A stretch of DNA of 13,733 nt from Tardiphaga sp. (GTDB taxonomy: Bacteria > Pseudomonadota > Alphaproteobacteria > Rhizobiales > Xanthobacteraceae): the NCBI GenBank assembly GCA_028290765.1, contig JAQGJF010000734.1, forward strand, positions 1 to 13,733. The letters are read 5' to 3'. The translations under genes and the position numbers were made by a program. The stretch's first letter is position 1. Every line of letters begins with the position of its first letter. Shown here piece after piece: positions 1-7,152 of this stretch. The notes under the pieces were generated by a model, which was not told the DNA's origin, did not search any database, and worked only from the letters and a program-made list of their open reading frames with translations.

Positions 1-35
1 TGGGGCCAGTCCGGGGATGACAGAGGATTTTCGCC

Positions 36-344
36 ATGTCTCGGCGCTGCGAACTGACGGCCAAGGGTCCCCAGGTGGGCCACAAGGTGAGCCATTCCAA
101 TATCAAGACCAAGCGCCGGTTCCTGCCAAACCTGTGCAACGTCACGCTGATCTCCGACGCGCTCGGCCGCTCGGTCAAGCTGCGCATCTCCACCAATGCG
201 CTCAAGACCGTCGATCACCGCGGCGGCCTCGATGCGTTCCTGCTCAAGGCCAAGGAGTCCGAGCTGTCGCAGAAGGCAGTCGATCTCAAGCGCCAGATTG
301 CGAAGAAGAAGCTGGCCGAAGCGCCGGTGGCGAAGGCGAGCTAA
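36..344 (+). CDS. rpmB: 50S ribosomal protein L28
   Basis: L28 is a small basic protein of the large ribosomal subunit, needed for 70S assembly. The 102-residue product starts [20 protein letters not shown], the typical alphaproteobacterial L28 N terminus. It continues with the family pattern of a basic [13 protein letters not shown] stretch, then [21 protein letters not shown], and a Lys/Ala-rich tail. The length matches alphaproteobacterial L28 (about 100 residues). The start is set by AGAGGA at 22-27, eight bases before the ATG. The gene stands alone in the window and is followed by a strong terminator at 391-422, so it forms its own 3' transcript end. A small palindrome (336-350) spans the TAA stop codon. 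Identification is from sequence recognition and is near certain. Confidence 0.97.
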   Translation: MSRRCELTAKGPQVGHKVSHSNIKTKRRFLPNLCNVTLISDALGRSVKLRISTNALKTVDHRGGLDAFLLKAKESELSQKAVDLKRQIAKKKLAEAPVAKAS

Positions 345-355
345 GCTCGCGACGC

Positions 356-387
356 GAGCTGAAGAGTTTTGGAGCTGAAGAGTTTTG
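356..387. repeat. Perfect 16-bp tandem duplication after rpmB
   Basis: GAGCTGAAGAGTTTTG occurs twice head to tail (356-371 and 372-387), directly between the rpmB stop codon and the terminator stem. It lies in the 3' untranslated region and probably arose by replication slippage. No function is apparent. Confidence 0.9.
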
Positions 388-390
388 AGC

Positions 391-422
391 GGCCGGGTCG
401 AAAGATCCGGCCGTTTTTGTTT
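391..422 (+). terminator. Rho-independent terminator of rpmB
   Basis: A 9-bp stem GGCCGGGTC / GATCCGGCC (one G-U pair) closes on a GAAA tetraloop and is followed at once by GTTTTTGTTT. Position and orientation fit termination of rpmB on the plus strand. On the minus strand no T-tract follows the stem, so it should not be an efficient terminator for the convergent gene that ends at 536. Confidence 0.9.
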
Positions 423-535
423 GGTGGGAAAGCGACACAAATGAGGTCTCTGCTGATTCCACACGGTCGCCAATGCTGCACCGATTCGAAAGCAATCGGC
501 GGATATCTGTGTCCGACTTAAATCCGGCGTAGATG

Positions 536-1849
536 CTATCTGGACGGTTCGCAGTAACGCGCTTCCATCGCCCGCCGTGTCTTGACCGCATCCTCGCCTG
601 CATCGATCTCGACATCGCACCACCGCACCACGGTGCCATGGGCGACGGCGTTCTTCAGCTTCACTTTGTGCGCGAGCCCGATCGGAAGCGCGCCGGTCTT
701 GAGGCTTGCGACTGCTGGCATCAGTTTGCCCCATACCGTGTAGCCGCCTTCGCCATCGAGCATTTCGCCCTGGCGCAGGTCACGTTTGGCCACCGCTACG
801 GCGTCGCCGTGGAAACCATGCGGCTGCCCGGTCGGCTCGTTGCGCAGTGCCGCCGATAGAACCGAAATGTTCAGCTCCAGCCCGATCAGATGATACGGCT
901 TGTACATCGCCGCATAGCGCCCGGAGGAATCGGTCTTGAGGCCATATTGCCTGAAACAATCCGCGGCATAATCGTTCGGCGCTTCCAGCACCACATAGAC
1001 GCCCCAGCGCAGATCCCGAAACACGGGGCGGCCGTCGCGTTCCAGCGACGACACCACTTCAACCATGCCCGATTTCTCCAGCACGCCGCCTTTGTCGCGG
1101 GGCCGCATCACATGCGGCAGATCGTCGACGCCGCAGGGCGGAAACAACAGGCCGTCCGCGGGTACGTCGAGCCCGGTGGCATTGGCGATCGCCGCCATTT
1201 CGATCGCGGATTTGGTACCATCGAGAAACGAATTGAACATTTGCGGATTCATGCCGGCGGACTGTGCTTCGTCAGCCGAGAGACCGTAATGGCTCCACAC
1301 GTCGGCCGGCGTCACGTCGTGATAGGCCGGCAGATATTTGGTACCCTTGCCGGCGGCGACAACGCGGAATCCGGTCGCGCGGGCCCAGTCCACCATTTCG
1401 GCGGTGAGCGCCGGCTGGTCGCCATAGGCCAGCGAATAGACCACGCCGGCCTTGCGAGCTTCCTCTGCGAGTAGCGGCCCCGCCAGCACGTCGGCCTCGA
1501 CATTGACCATCACGATATGCTTGCCGGCCGCAATCGCGGCGCGCGCATGTTTGATGCCGACCGCGGGATTTCCGGTGGCTTCCACGATCACTTCGATATT
1601 GCCCGAGGTCGCCTTGGCCCCGTCCGCGGTGAATGTGGTCGCCGCGATCCGCGCGTCGTTCCAGCCGACGGTACGGCAGGCCTCACGCGCGCGGTCCGGA
1701 TCGAGATCGACGATCACAGGCACCTCGAGCCCCGGAGTATGCGGCACCTGCGACAGGAACATTGAGCCGAATTTGCCGGCGCCGATCAGCGCAACGCGGA
1801 CCGGCTTTCCAGCCGCGCGTCGGGCGTTGAGGAGGTGGGAGAGGTTCAT
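536..1849 (-). CDS. COG4091-type NAD(P)-dependent oxidoreductase with C-terminal SAF-like domain
   Basis: The predicted protein has 437 residues. Residues about 17-28 (VRVALIGAGKFGS) form a Rossmann dinucleotide site like that of homoserine dehydrogenase. About 85-115 is the NAD-domain continuation (IEVIVEATGNPAVG), and 349-410 is an SAF-like segment (VAVAKRDLRQGEML...). This is the architecture of the 'predicted homoserine dehydrogenase with SAF domain' group (COG4091). The physiological substrate cannot be read from the sequence, and it is not a classical homoserine dehydrogenase. An upstream in-frame ATG at 1912 would add 21 residues, but these lie inside an intergenic repeat. I therefore chose the ATG at 1849, where homology-like sequence (MNLSHLLNARRAAGKPVRVAL) begins, although its Shine-Dalgarno sequence is weak. 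It lies downstream of a PhyH-type dioxygenase on the same strand and may be functionally paired with it. Confidence 0.85.
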   Translation of the reverse strand: MNLSHLLNARRAAGKPVRVALIGAGKFGSMFLSQVPHTPGLEVPVIVDLDPDRAREACRTVGWNDARIAATTFTADGAKATSGNIEVIVEATGNPAVGIKHARAAIAAGKHIVMVNVEADVLAGPLLAEEARKAGVVYSLAYGDQPALTAEMVDWARATGFRVVAAGKGTKYLPAYHDVTPADVWSHYGLSADEAQSAGMNPQMFNSFLDGTKSAIEMAAIANATGLDVPADGLLFPPCGVDDLPHVMRPRDKGGVLEKSGMVEVVSSLERDGRPVFRDLRWGVYVVLEAPNDYAADCFRQYGLKTDSSGRYAAMYKPYHLIGLELNISVLSAALRNEPTGQPHGFHGDAVAVAKRDLRQGEMLDGEGGYTVWGKLMPAVASLKTGALPIGLAHKVKLKNAVAHGTVVRWCDVEIDAGEDAVKTRRAMEARYCEPSR

Positions 1850-1867
1850 GCGGACACTTTCATTTCC

Positions 1868-1963
1868 GTCATTCCGGGCGCGCCTTTGTGCGAGCCCGGA
1901 ATCCATGCTCACTGCGGGTTATGGATTCCGGGCTCAATGCTTGGCGCATCGCCCCGGAATGAC
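1868..1963. repeat. Palindromic REP-like intergenic repeat, copy 1
   Basis: The element has nested inverted repeats. GTCATTCCGGG (1868-1878) pairs with CCCGGAATGAC (1953-1963). Inside, CCCGGAATCCAT (1895-1906) pairs with ATGGATTCCGGG (1921-1932). It fills almost the whole gap between two minus-strand genes and can fold into a long cruciform or RNA hairpin. A related, shorter copy is at 7893-7952. The class is familiar from Bradyrhizobium/Rhodopseudomonas intergenic DNA. A role in mRNA 3'-end stability or transcript attenuation is inference. Confidence 0.85.
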
Positions 1964-1971
1964 GAGGTGAG

Positions 1972-2772
1972 TTACTCCGCCGCCTGGCGATGGCTGCGCG
2001 CGTAACGGAGCAGCGCATCGTCATCCACCGTCTGGATCGGCGTGAAGTCGCGATGCGCGATGAACTCCGGCCGGGTTGGCGTCCGGATGTAGTTCGAGAC
2101 CGCGTTCAGGGTCAGGTAGACGATCTTGCGCGGATAGGGCGTGATGTTGCCGGCGGAGCCGTGTACCAGATTGCCGTGGAACATCAGCATGCCGCCGGCC
2201 TTGCCGGTCGGCGCGACGATGCCACCTTCCTTCACCAGCCGCGTCACGGTTTCTTCGTCCAGCGTCCACAGCGGATAGGAGGTGGTCTCGAGATCGTGCG
2301 CCGCCTTCAGATCGCCGGCGGTCTGGCTCTTCGGCACCAGCATCAAGGGGCCGTTGATCGGCATCACCTCGTCGAGAAAGATCGCGATGTTCATTGCGCG
2401 TGGCTCCGGCATGCCGTCGTCGCGCTTCCAGGTGCCGTAATCCTGGTGCCACTGCCAGACATCGCCGGTGAAGGCCGATTTGGCGTTGATCTTGTACTGG
2501 TGCATGTAGACCTTCTCGCCGTAGATCTGCTCGACCGGATCGATCATGCGCGGATGCGCGCCGAGCAGGCCGAACGCCTCGTTGTAAAGATGTGCCGCAA
2601 AGGCGGTGCGCGGCGCGCCGCTCTTCTCGCGCCATACCTCCGGGCGGTCGGTGTCGTAGATGCCCTCCGCCTCCTGCGCCAGCAGCGCCACTTCTTCGCG
2701 GCTGAACAGCTCCGGCAGGAACAGCCAGCCTTCCCGGTTGAAATCGTCGATCTGTTGCTGGGTCAGTTTCAT
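1972..2772 (-). CDS. PhyH-family Fe(II)/2-oxoglutarate dioxygenase, ectoine-hydroxylase-like
   Basis: The protein is 266 residues in the phytanoyl-CoA dioxygenase superfamily, which uses O2 and 2-oxoglutarate to hydroxylate a small substrate in the cytosol. Visible motifs are the metal triad H109-x-D111 (WQWHQDYGTW) and H204 (LVHGSAGNITPYPR), with R215 placed to bind 2-oxoglutarate. The block WHQDYGTWKRDDGMP resembles the EctD signature, but several positions differ from the form I recall (WHSDFETWHxEDGMP). No ectABC genes are present, so it is probably a relative with another substrate. The ATG at 2772 was chosen because GGGAG lies about six bases upstream and the protein then begins MKLTQQQIDDFNREGWLFLP, typical of the family; an upstream TTG at 2805 is less likely. 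A divergent promoter near 3050-3085 may drive it with a long leader. Confidence 0.9.
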   Translation of the reverse strand: MKLTQQQIDDFNREGWLFLPELFSREEVALLAQEAEGIYDTDRPEVWREKSGAPRTAFAAHLYNEAFGLLGAHPRMIDPVEQIYGEKVYMHQYKINAKSAFTGDVWQWHQDYGTWKRDDGMPEPRAMNIAIFLDEVMPINGPLMLVPKSQTAGDLKAAHDLETTSYPLWTLDEETVTRLVKEGGIVAPTGKAGGMLMFHGNLVHGSAGNITPYPRKIVYLTLNAVSNYIRTPTRPEFIAHRDFTPIQTVDDDALLRYARSHRQAAE

Positions 2773-3038
2773 GGTGTCTCCCTGTTTAATCACGAGTTGA
2801 TCCAACGATAAGATGCAGCACGGTCGCGATCAGGTCGGCCGCCATCACCTTCGCTATTTATGTGCAAGGCTTTCAATCAAGACTCATCGTTCGCCATCAA
2901 ACGACGAGGCGAGTCTGCTGAAGGCCTGATGGGCGACGTCCGTCCCGGTGCCGCAACACCTTGACGCCGCGGTCATGCCCATTGAGCCCAACCTTCAAGC
3001 AAGACACGTAGAGGTAGTCTCCGGCGCGCCTCCCATTC

Positions 3039-3053
3039 TGAATTCTGAATTCA
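3039..3053. promoter_or_regulatory. Palindromic operator candidate O1
   Basis: This is a perfect 15-bp odd palindrome, TGAATTC-T-GAATTCA, centred at 3046. Flanking bases extend the symmetry with one mismatch (TTC outside on the left, AAA outside on the right). It shares the core ATTC-W-GAAT with a second palindrome at 3188-3206, 151 bp away centre to centre. It sits where the start site of a minus-strand promoter (-35 at 3080-3085) is expected, as a repressor site would. The size and symmetry suit a dimeric GntR- or MarR-type regulator; that family assignment is inference. Confidence 0.6.
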
Positions 3054-3056
3054 AAA

Positions 3057-3085
3057 CTCATATAGCTTCTATTTGAGCCTGTCAA
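3057..3085 (-). promoter_or_regulatory. Candidate sigma-70 promoter reading toward the PhyH gene
   Basis: On the minus strand a perfect TTGACA (-35, complement of 3080-3085) is followed after 17 bp by TATGAG (-10, complement of 3057-3062). An overlapping TATATG gives a 15-bp spacer. The predicted start near 3050 falls inside palindrome O1. The resulting transcript would have a leader of about 280 nt before the PhyH start at 2772. This is prediction from consensus only. Confidence 0.45.
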
Positions 3086-3154
3086 TCTGGACCTGAGCAG
3101 CCAGATTCATCGGCTGCATAGCTACCGGGACCGGGTACTCCACCCGCCCATACG

Positions 3155-3183
3155 TTGACGCACGTGTTGTCGGATGGTACGCA
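3155..3183 (+). promoter_or_regulatory. Candidate promoter of the ABC importer operon
   Basis: TTGACG (3155-3160) is followed by a 17-bp spacer and TACGCA (3178-3183). The -35 matches consensus at five of six positions; the -10 is weak, as expected for a regulated promoter. The predicted start near 3190 lies in palindrome O2, about 70 bases upstream of the binding-protein ATG. The CACGTG hexamer at 3161-3166 lies within the spacer. Confidence 0.4.
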
Positions 3184-3187
3184 CTAG

Positions 3188-3206
3188 ATTGCATTCAGAA
3201 TTCAAT
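3188..3206. promoter_or_regulatory. Palindromic operator candidate O2
   Basis: ATTGCATTC-A-GAATTCAAT is a 19-bp odd palindrome centred at 3197 with one mismatch between its 9-base arms. It resembles O1 (3039-3053) through the shared ATTC-W-GAAT core and outer A/T-rich ends. It overlaps the predicted start of the importer operon, so a bound protein would be expected to block initiation. No regulator gene is present in the window. Confidence 0.6.
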
Positions 3207-3261
3207 CGCATCGACGATTGATCGTATGCCGTCGGTTCTGGGGCTTGGGAGGAGAGGTTAA

Positions 3262-4425
3262 ATGCACAAGATATTCAAATCGGCGATGTCACTGCTCTGC
3301 GCAGCCGCAGCCATTTCAGTCGGAGGCCACGCGTTCGCTCAGTCAGTCATCAAGGTGGGCATCATCGGCGATTTTACCGGGCCGTTTGCTACGGTGGGCG
3401 AATCCTACCGTCAGGGGATCCAGGCCTATCTGGCTAAAAATGGTGACACAGTCGGTGGCCAAAAGCTTGAGCTGATCTACCGCGACGCGGCTGGCAAGCC
3501 AGGAGATGCAGCCCGGCTCGCGCAAGAACTGGTTGTCAAGGACGGTGTCAAGATCATCGGTGGCCTGACGCTGAGCTCGGCGGTTGCTGCCGTGGCGCCC
3601 GTCATGACGGATGCCAAGACGCCTTTCACTTCCTTCAGCGCCGCCGCTCCCGGCCTGGCAAAGCAGTCGCCTTACTTCGTCCGGTCAGGTCAGGACGTCC
3701 GCGCATCCGGCCGCACCGCGGCTCAATCAGCGCTCAAGAACGGTAAGAAGCGGGCCTATACTTCGGTTGCGGACTACGTCGCCGGCCAGCAGGCGGAAGA
3801 GGCGTTCGCCATAGAATTCAAGGCCGGTGGCGGTGAAATCGTAGGACAGGATCGCATCCCCCTCAGCACGGTAGACTATACGCCCTACGCCGAGCGCGTC
3901 GCCAACGCCAACCCGGATGCGCTGCAGATTTTCGTGCCCACCGGTGCGCCCGCAGTCAGCTTTCTGCAAGCACTTGGCTCTCGCGGCATGATGAAGAAGA
4001 TCATGGTGATCGGAACCGGCGCGGAGGCCGAGGACAACGATCTGCGTCTCTTCAACGACACCGTTGAAGGGTATTATTCGGTCATGTACATGACCGCCCA
4101 GCTGGATACGCCGCTTAACAAGTGGTTCAAGGACTATCTCGTCAAGACCTTCGGGGCCGATGCTCAACCCAATCCGCACAGCGTGGGTGCGTATGACGGC
4201 ATGCGTGTCATCGCCAAGATGATCGAGGGCCAATCCGGAAAAGAGTTCAGTTCGGACGCTGCAATCAAATCCGTCATCGGGTACTCTTTCGAGGGACTGC
4301 GCGGCCCGATGAAAATCAATGAGGATCGCGAATTGACCCAGAACTACTATCTGCGCCAGGTCAAAAAGGTCGATGGCAAACTTCAGAACGTGCTGCTCGA
4401 TACTCTCGCCAACATCAAGCCTTAG
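3262..4425 (+). CDS. Periplasmic substrate-binding protein of a HAAT-family ABC importer
   Basis: The 387-residue protein belongs to the LivK-like type I binding proteins (Peripla_BP_6), which capture amino acids, amides or aromatic carboxylates in the periplasm. An N-terminal Sec signal peptide is visible: basic KIFK, hydrophobic residues 8-22, and an AFA/Q cleavage site after about residue 26. The mature protein begins VIKVGIIGDFTGPFATVGES, the usual first strand and substrate loop. Later segments GVKIIGGLTLSSAVAAVAPV and NPHSVGAYDGMRVIAKMI match the fold. A strong GGGAGGAGAGG precedes the ATG. It is the first gene of a five-gene operon and is separated from the permease genes by a hairpin. 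The ligand cannot be assigned from sequence; an aromatic acid or a breakdown product is inferred from the convergent aromatic operon next door. Confidence 0.93.
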   Translation: MHKIFKSAMSLLCAAAAISVGGHAFAQSVIKVGIIGDFTGPFATVGESYRQGIQAYLAKNGDTVGGQKLELIYRDAAGKPGDAARLAQELVVKDGVKIIGGLTLSSAVAAVAPVMTDAKTPFTSFSAAAPGLAKQSPYFVRSGQDVRASGRTAAQSALKNGKKRAYTSVADYVAGQQAEEAFAIEFKAGGGEIVGQDRIPLSTVDYTPYAERVANANPDALQIFVPTGAPAVSFLQALGSRGMMKKIMVIGTGAEAEDNDLRLFNDTVEGYYSVMYMTAQLDTPLNKWFKDYLVKTFGADAQPNPHSVGAYDGMRVIAKMIEGQSGKEFSSDAAIKSVIGYSFEGLRGPMKINEDRELTQNYYLRQVKKVDGKLQNVLLDTLANIKP

Positions 4426-4453
4426 GCGCGACTAACCAGTAACCTGACCAAGG

Positions 4454-4482
4454 ATCCCGCGCCGACCGTAGTCGCGCGGGAT
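4454..4482 (+). promoter_or_regulatory. Intercistronic hairpin after the binding-protein gene
   Basis: Perfect 9-bp arms ATCCCGCGC (4454-4462) and GCGCGGGAT (4474-4482) enclose an 11-base loop. The next bases are TTCGCGAC, not a T-tract, so this is better read as an mRNA-stabilising or partial-attenuation stem than as a full terminator. Such stems after binding-protein genes are a known way to keep the binding protein in excess over its permease. That role here is inferred from position. Confidence 0.7.
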
Positions 4483-4526
4483 TTCGCGACAGAAGGCACA
4501 AGGCAACCCGGGAAACGCTCGCTCCA

Positions 4527-5393
4527 ATGTCATCGCTCACCTTTGTCCTCTTGTTCGGCATATCTTATGGGCTGGTGCTGGCCCTGATTGCGATTGGACT
4601 CGTCGTAACAATGGGTCTGATGCGCGTCACAAATTTGGCGCACGGCGCCTTCGCGGCGATCGGAGGATACGTTTCGACCGGGTTGATGACAAACGCAGGG
4701 GTGCCGCTTCCCCTCGCGATTGTGATTGCGTCAGTGGTGGTCGCAGCCTTCAGCATCGTCGTTGAACGCGCCTTTTTCGTCTACCTCTATTCCGCAACTG
4801 AACTTGAGCAGGTGCTGCTGACGATCGGCCTGGACTTCATTGTCATCGGTGCTCTGACTTTTGTTTACGGACCCAATATCTACCCGACGCCGTTACCAAC
4901 CTATCTTTCCGCCAATATCGATCTCGGGGTGCGCACGATCGAAACTTACCGGTTGGTGGTCGTGGCTGTCAGTCTCATCGTTATCGGTTGCCTGTGGTAT
5001 ATGTTCGATCGCACGACGCTGGGAGCGCGGCTGCGCGCCGCCGTGGACAATCGGACCATGGCCCAGTCCATGGGGATCAACGTGCCGGTACTTTTTTCGC
5101 TGACTTTCGCTCTGGGTAGCGGACTGGCCGCGTTCGGCGGTGCGCTCGGTGCGCCCATGCTTCCGCTCGAGCCGCTCTACCCGTTTAAATACCTGATATT
5201 GGTTCTCGTGGTTGTCGCGCTATCCGGATTTGGAAACGTCAAGTCCGTCGTTGGCGTGGCGATTGTCGTCGGCATCGTCGAAACAGCAGGCCGTTTGTTT
5301 TTCCCCGGCCTCGGCGCGTTCCTGATCTATCTGCTGCTGATCGTGCTCATGATCTGGCGGCGTGATGGGCTGTTTTCAGCCCGGAGGACATGA
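4527..5393 (+). CDS. livH: HAAT ABC importer permease, LivH type
   Basis: This 288-residue integral inner-membrane protein is one of the two channel subunits. It begins with a hydrophobic helix (LTFVLLFGISYGLVLALIAI) followed by the LivH hallmark MRVTNLAHGAFAAIGGY. The region around 185-215 (INVPVLFSLTFALGSGLAAFGGALGAP) is the conserved permease loop contacting the ATPases. About eight membrane segments can be traced, and the length matches LivH (about 290). No good Shine-Dalgarno sequence precedes the ATG, but the N terminus aligns with the family, so I keep this start. The stop overlaps the start of the next permease gene, implying coupled translation. The symbol is by family; leucine transport itself is not shown. 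Confidence 0.93.
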   Translation: MSSLTFVLLFGISYGLVLALIAIGLVVTMGLMRVTNLAHGAFAAIGGYVSTGLMTNAGVPLPLAIVIASVVVAAFSIVVERAFFVYLYSATELEQVLLTIGLDFIVIGALTFVYGPNIYPTPLPTYLSANIDLGVRTIETYRLVVVAVSLIVIGCLWYMFDRTTLGARLRAAVDNRTMAQSMGINVPVLFSLTFALGSGLAAFGGALGAPMLPLEPLYPFKYLILVLVVVALSGFGNVKSVVGVAIVVGIVETAGRLFFPGLGAFLIYLLLIVLMIWRRDGLFSARRT

Positions 5394-6376
5394 TGAAGCC
5401 ACTTCCTCGTTCTTCGATCCTTAGCCGATACCAGCTGCGCCCGGGCGAGCTGTTGTTTTGGGTTACTCCTCTTATTGCATTGGTCCTGTTTCCGAAGTGG
5501 CTTGCGTTGGGAACGCTGGTCCTCGTCTTCGCCTTGTTTGCCTTGTCGCTGGACCTGCTTCTAGGCTTTGCCGGCATCATGTCGCTCGGTCATGCGGCCT
5601 TCTTCGGAATTGGCGCGTATACGGCGGGCATACTGGCGATCGGCGGCTGGAATGAGGCTGTAACGGGAGTTCTGGCCGCCGCACTGCTGTGCGGGGCCGT
5701 TGCAGGGATCATTGCGCCGTTCCTGTTGCGCCTGACCGGGTTGCCGCTGGTGATGGTGACCGTCGGGGTCGCCTCGATTCTTTTCGAGATCGCCAACAAG
5801 GCGACCTGGCTCACCGGCGGAGACGACGGGCTCTATGGAATCAGACTGAGGCCGCTGTTCGGCATTTTCACCTGGTCGCTCTCGGGCGAGACCAAATTCC
5901 TTTACGCGTTCGCCTGGCTGTTAATATCGTTCATCATTATCCGCCGCATGGTGTCGTCACCTTTTGGCATTGCCTTGCAGGGCATACGGGAAAACACCCC
6001 GCGCATGAGGCTGATCGGGAATTCCGTGCTTCCGCATCTAAGCATCGCGTTCGTTGCAAGCGCGATGTTCGCCGGGGTGGCCGGAGCTGTCTGGGCCCAA
6101 ACCGGAGGATTTGTCGGCCTTGGGGTTCTCAGCCTCGACACCTCGATAGATGCACTCGTGATGCTGGTCTTGGGCGGCTTGGGCAGCCTGTACGGCGCCC
6201 TGATCGGCGCGCCAGTCTACATCATTTTCAAACACTTTGCCCAACAGTGGAACCCATTCTACTGGATGTTCCTGGTCGGCACGCTGCTTGTATTGGTGGT
6301 GCGGTTCACGCGCGGCGGCATTCTAGGCGTCCTCAGGGCTGCCGGCGAACGCTTGACGAGGCAGAAGAGACCATGA
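5390..6376 (+). CDS. livM: HAAT ABC importer permease, LivM type
   Basis: The 328-residue inner-membrane protein partners the LivH-type permease. The LivM signature LLGFAGIMSLGHAAFFGIGAYTAGIL lies near residues 58-82, and the conserved loop GIRENTPRMRLIGNSV with FAGVAGAVWAQTGGFVG follows in the second half. The length fits LivM. Two adjacent ATGs are possible: 5390 overlaps the preceding stop as ATGA, and 5393 overlaps it as TGATG. The GGAGG at 5383-5387 is only two bases from the first but five from the second, so translation probably begins at 5393. The 3' end again overlaps the next gene (ATGA at 6373-6376). An open frame in another register across this gene is a shadow. Confidence 0.93.
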   Translation: MMKPLPRSSILSRYQLRPGELLFWVTPLIALVLFPKWLALGTLVLVFALFALSLDLLLGFAGIMSLGHAAFFGIGAYTAGILAIGGWNEAVTGVLAAALLCGAVAGIIAPFLLRLTGLPLVMVTVGVASILFEIANKATWLTGGDDGLYGIRLRPLFGIFTWSLSGETKFLYAFAWLLISFIIIRRMVSSPFGIALQGIRENTPRMRLIGNSVLPHLSIAFVASAMFAGVAGAVWAQTGGFVGLGVLSLDTSIDALVMLVLGGLGSLYGALIGAPVYIIFKHFAQQWNPFYWMFLVGTLLVLVVRFTRGGILGVLRAAGERLTRQKRP

Positions 6377-7152
6377 CCACAGCGCTCGAAATCCACGGTC
6401 TCAACAAATCGTTCGGCGCCATTCAGGTCGCTCGGGACATTACCATCAATCTGGAAGAAGGCGCTCGTCGAGCTCTGATCGGTCCCAACGGTGCGGGCAA
6501 GACGACGTTTGTAAGCATGCTGTCTGGCGTGGTGACGCCGGATTCTGGCCGAGTGATTCTGTTTGGCCAGGACATCACGTCTGACTCCGCATCGGTGCGA
6601 ACCAAAAAGGGGCTGGTGCGGACCTTCCAGGTCAGCAACCTTTTCGGGAAGCTCAGCGTGCTGGAAAATGTGTTTTTGGCAGTCAGCGAGAAGTCGAATG
6701 CAAGCTTCGACTTCTGGACTGGCGCCGGCAGGAAACGTGAACTGATCGAAAAGGCAGAACATCTGATTGAGCAATTGAGACTCACCGACAACATCCACGA
6801 CCCGGTTTCCCAGATCGCGTACGGACGCCAGCGGCTTGTCGAAATTGCGCTCGCGCTTGCGCTCGAGCCGCGTGTTCTTCTATTGGACGAGCCGGCCGCC
6901 GGAATTCCGCATTCGGAAACCGACGTCCTGCTGGAGGCGGTCTATGGCCTTCCCAAGAATATCGCCATTCTGATGATCGAGCACGACATGCAAGTCGTTC
7001 GCCGTTTCGCGAGCGAAGTCACCGTGTTGGTCGGGGGCGCCGTATTGATGACTGGAACCCCGAAAGATGTGATGGCCTCCGAGCAAGTGCGGGAAGTTTA
7101 TCTGGGTCACGCCGGCGCCAGCCGCTTCTCGTCGGAGTCGCTCCATGCTTGA
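6373..7152 (+). CDS. livG: HAAT ABC importer ATPase, LivG type
   Basis: This 259-residue cytoplasmic ATPase powers the importer together with the LivF-type subunit. Motifs in order are Walker A GPNGAGKT (37-44), Q-loop VRTFQ (82-86), a signature of the form IAYGRQ near 148-153 in place of LSGGQ, Walker B VLLLDEP (168-174) and an H-loop histidine in MIEHDM (204). The YG-type signature and the C-terminal VREVYLG are typical of LivG. The reading frame stays open far upstream into the livM coding region. The ATG at 6373 is chosen because it overlaps the livM stop as ATGA and gives the normal length and N terminus. The end overlaps the next gene by eight bases. Confidence 0.94.
   Translation: MTTALEIHGLNKSFGAIQVARDITINLEEGARRALIGPNGAGKTTFVSMLSGVVTPDSGRVILFGQDITSDSASVRTKKGLVRTFQVSNLFGKLSVLENVFLAVSEKSNASFDFWTGAGRKRELIEKAEHLIEQLRLTDNIHDPVSQIAYGRQRLVEIALALALEPRVLLLDEPAAGIPHSETDVLLEAVYGLPKNIAILMIEHDMQVVRRFASEVTVLVGGAVLMTGTPKDVMASEQVREVYLGHAGASRFSSESLHA

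Larger units (their letters stand above)
2773..3261. other. Intergenic control region between divergent transcription units
   Basis: This stretch of about 490 bp lies between the start of the minus-strand PhyH gene and the start of the plus-strand importer operon. I see no convincing gene. It contains two outward-facing candidate promoters with matching palindromes (described separately). A minus-strand frame of 62 codons at 2897-3085 overlaps the promoter and palindrome and has no recognisable motif. A minus-strand reading frame of 19 codons (2786-2845, MAADLIATVLHLIVGSTRD) ends just before the PhyH ribosome-binding site and could be a leader peptide or chance. The length would leave room for a degraded gene, but I see no recognisable remnant. 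Confidence 0.7.

Noticed and set aside
481..499. Inverted repeat CCGATT / AATCGG as a terminator for the minus-strand SAF-domain gene
   Set aside because: The arms are only 6 bp and no T-tract follows on the minus strand.
1990..2811. Long plus-strand open frame (273 codons) opposite the PhyH gene
   Set aside because: It mirrors a gene with a clear Fe/2-oxoglutarate motif set and shows no coherent protein pattern or ribosome site of its own.
2786..2845. Minus-strand mini-frame of 19 codons (MAADLIATVLHLIVGSTRD) just before the PhyH start
   Set aside because: Its position could suit a leader peptide, but the length is easily reached by chance and no attenuator-like alternative stems were seen.
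2897..3085. Minus-strand frame of 62 codons in the control region
   Set aside because: It begins upstream of the predicted minus-strand promoter and runs through the palindrome; it has no recognisable motif and no good ribosome site was seen.
5689..6372. In-frame upstream extension of the LivG-type ATPase
   Set aside because: The extension overlaps the livM coding region in another register and is rich in Arg/His shadow composition; ATG 6373 overlaps the livM stop and gives the normal LivG length.
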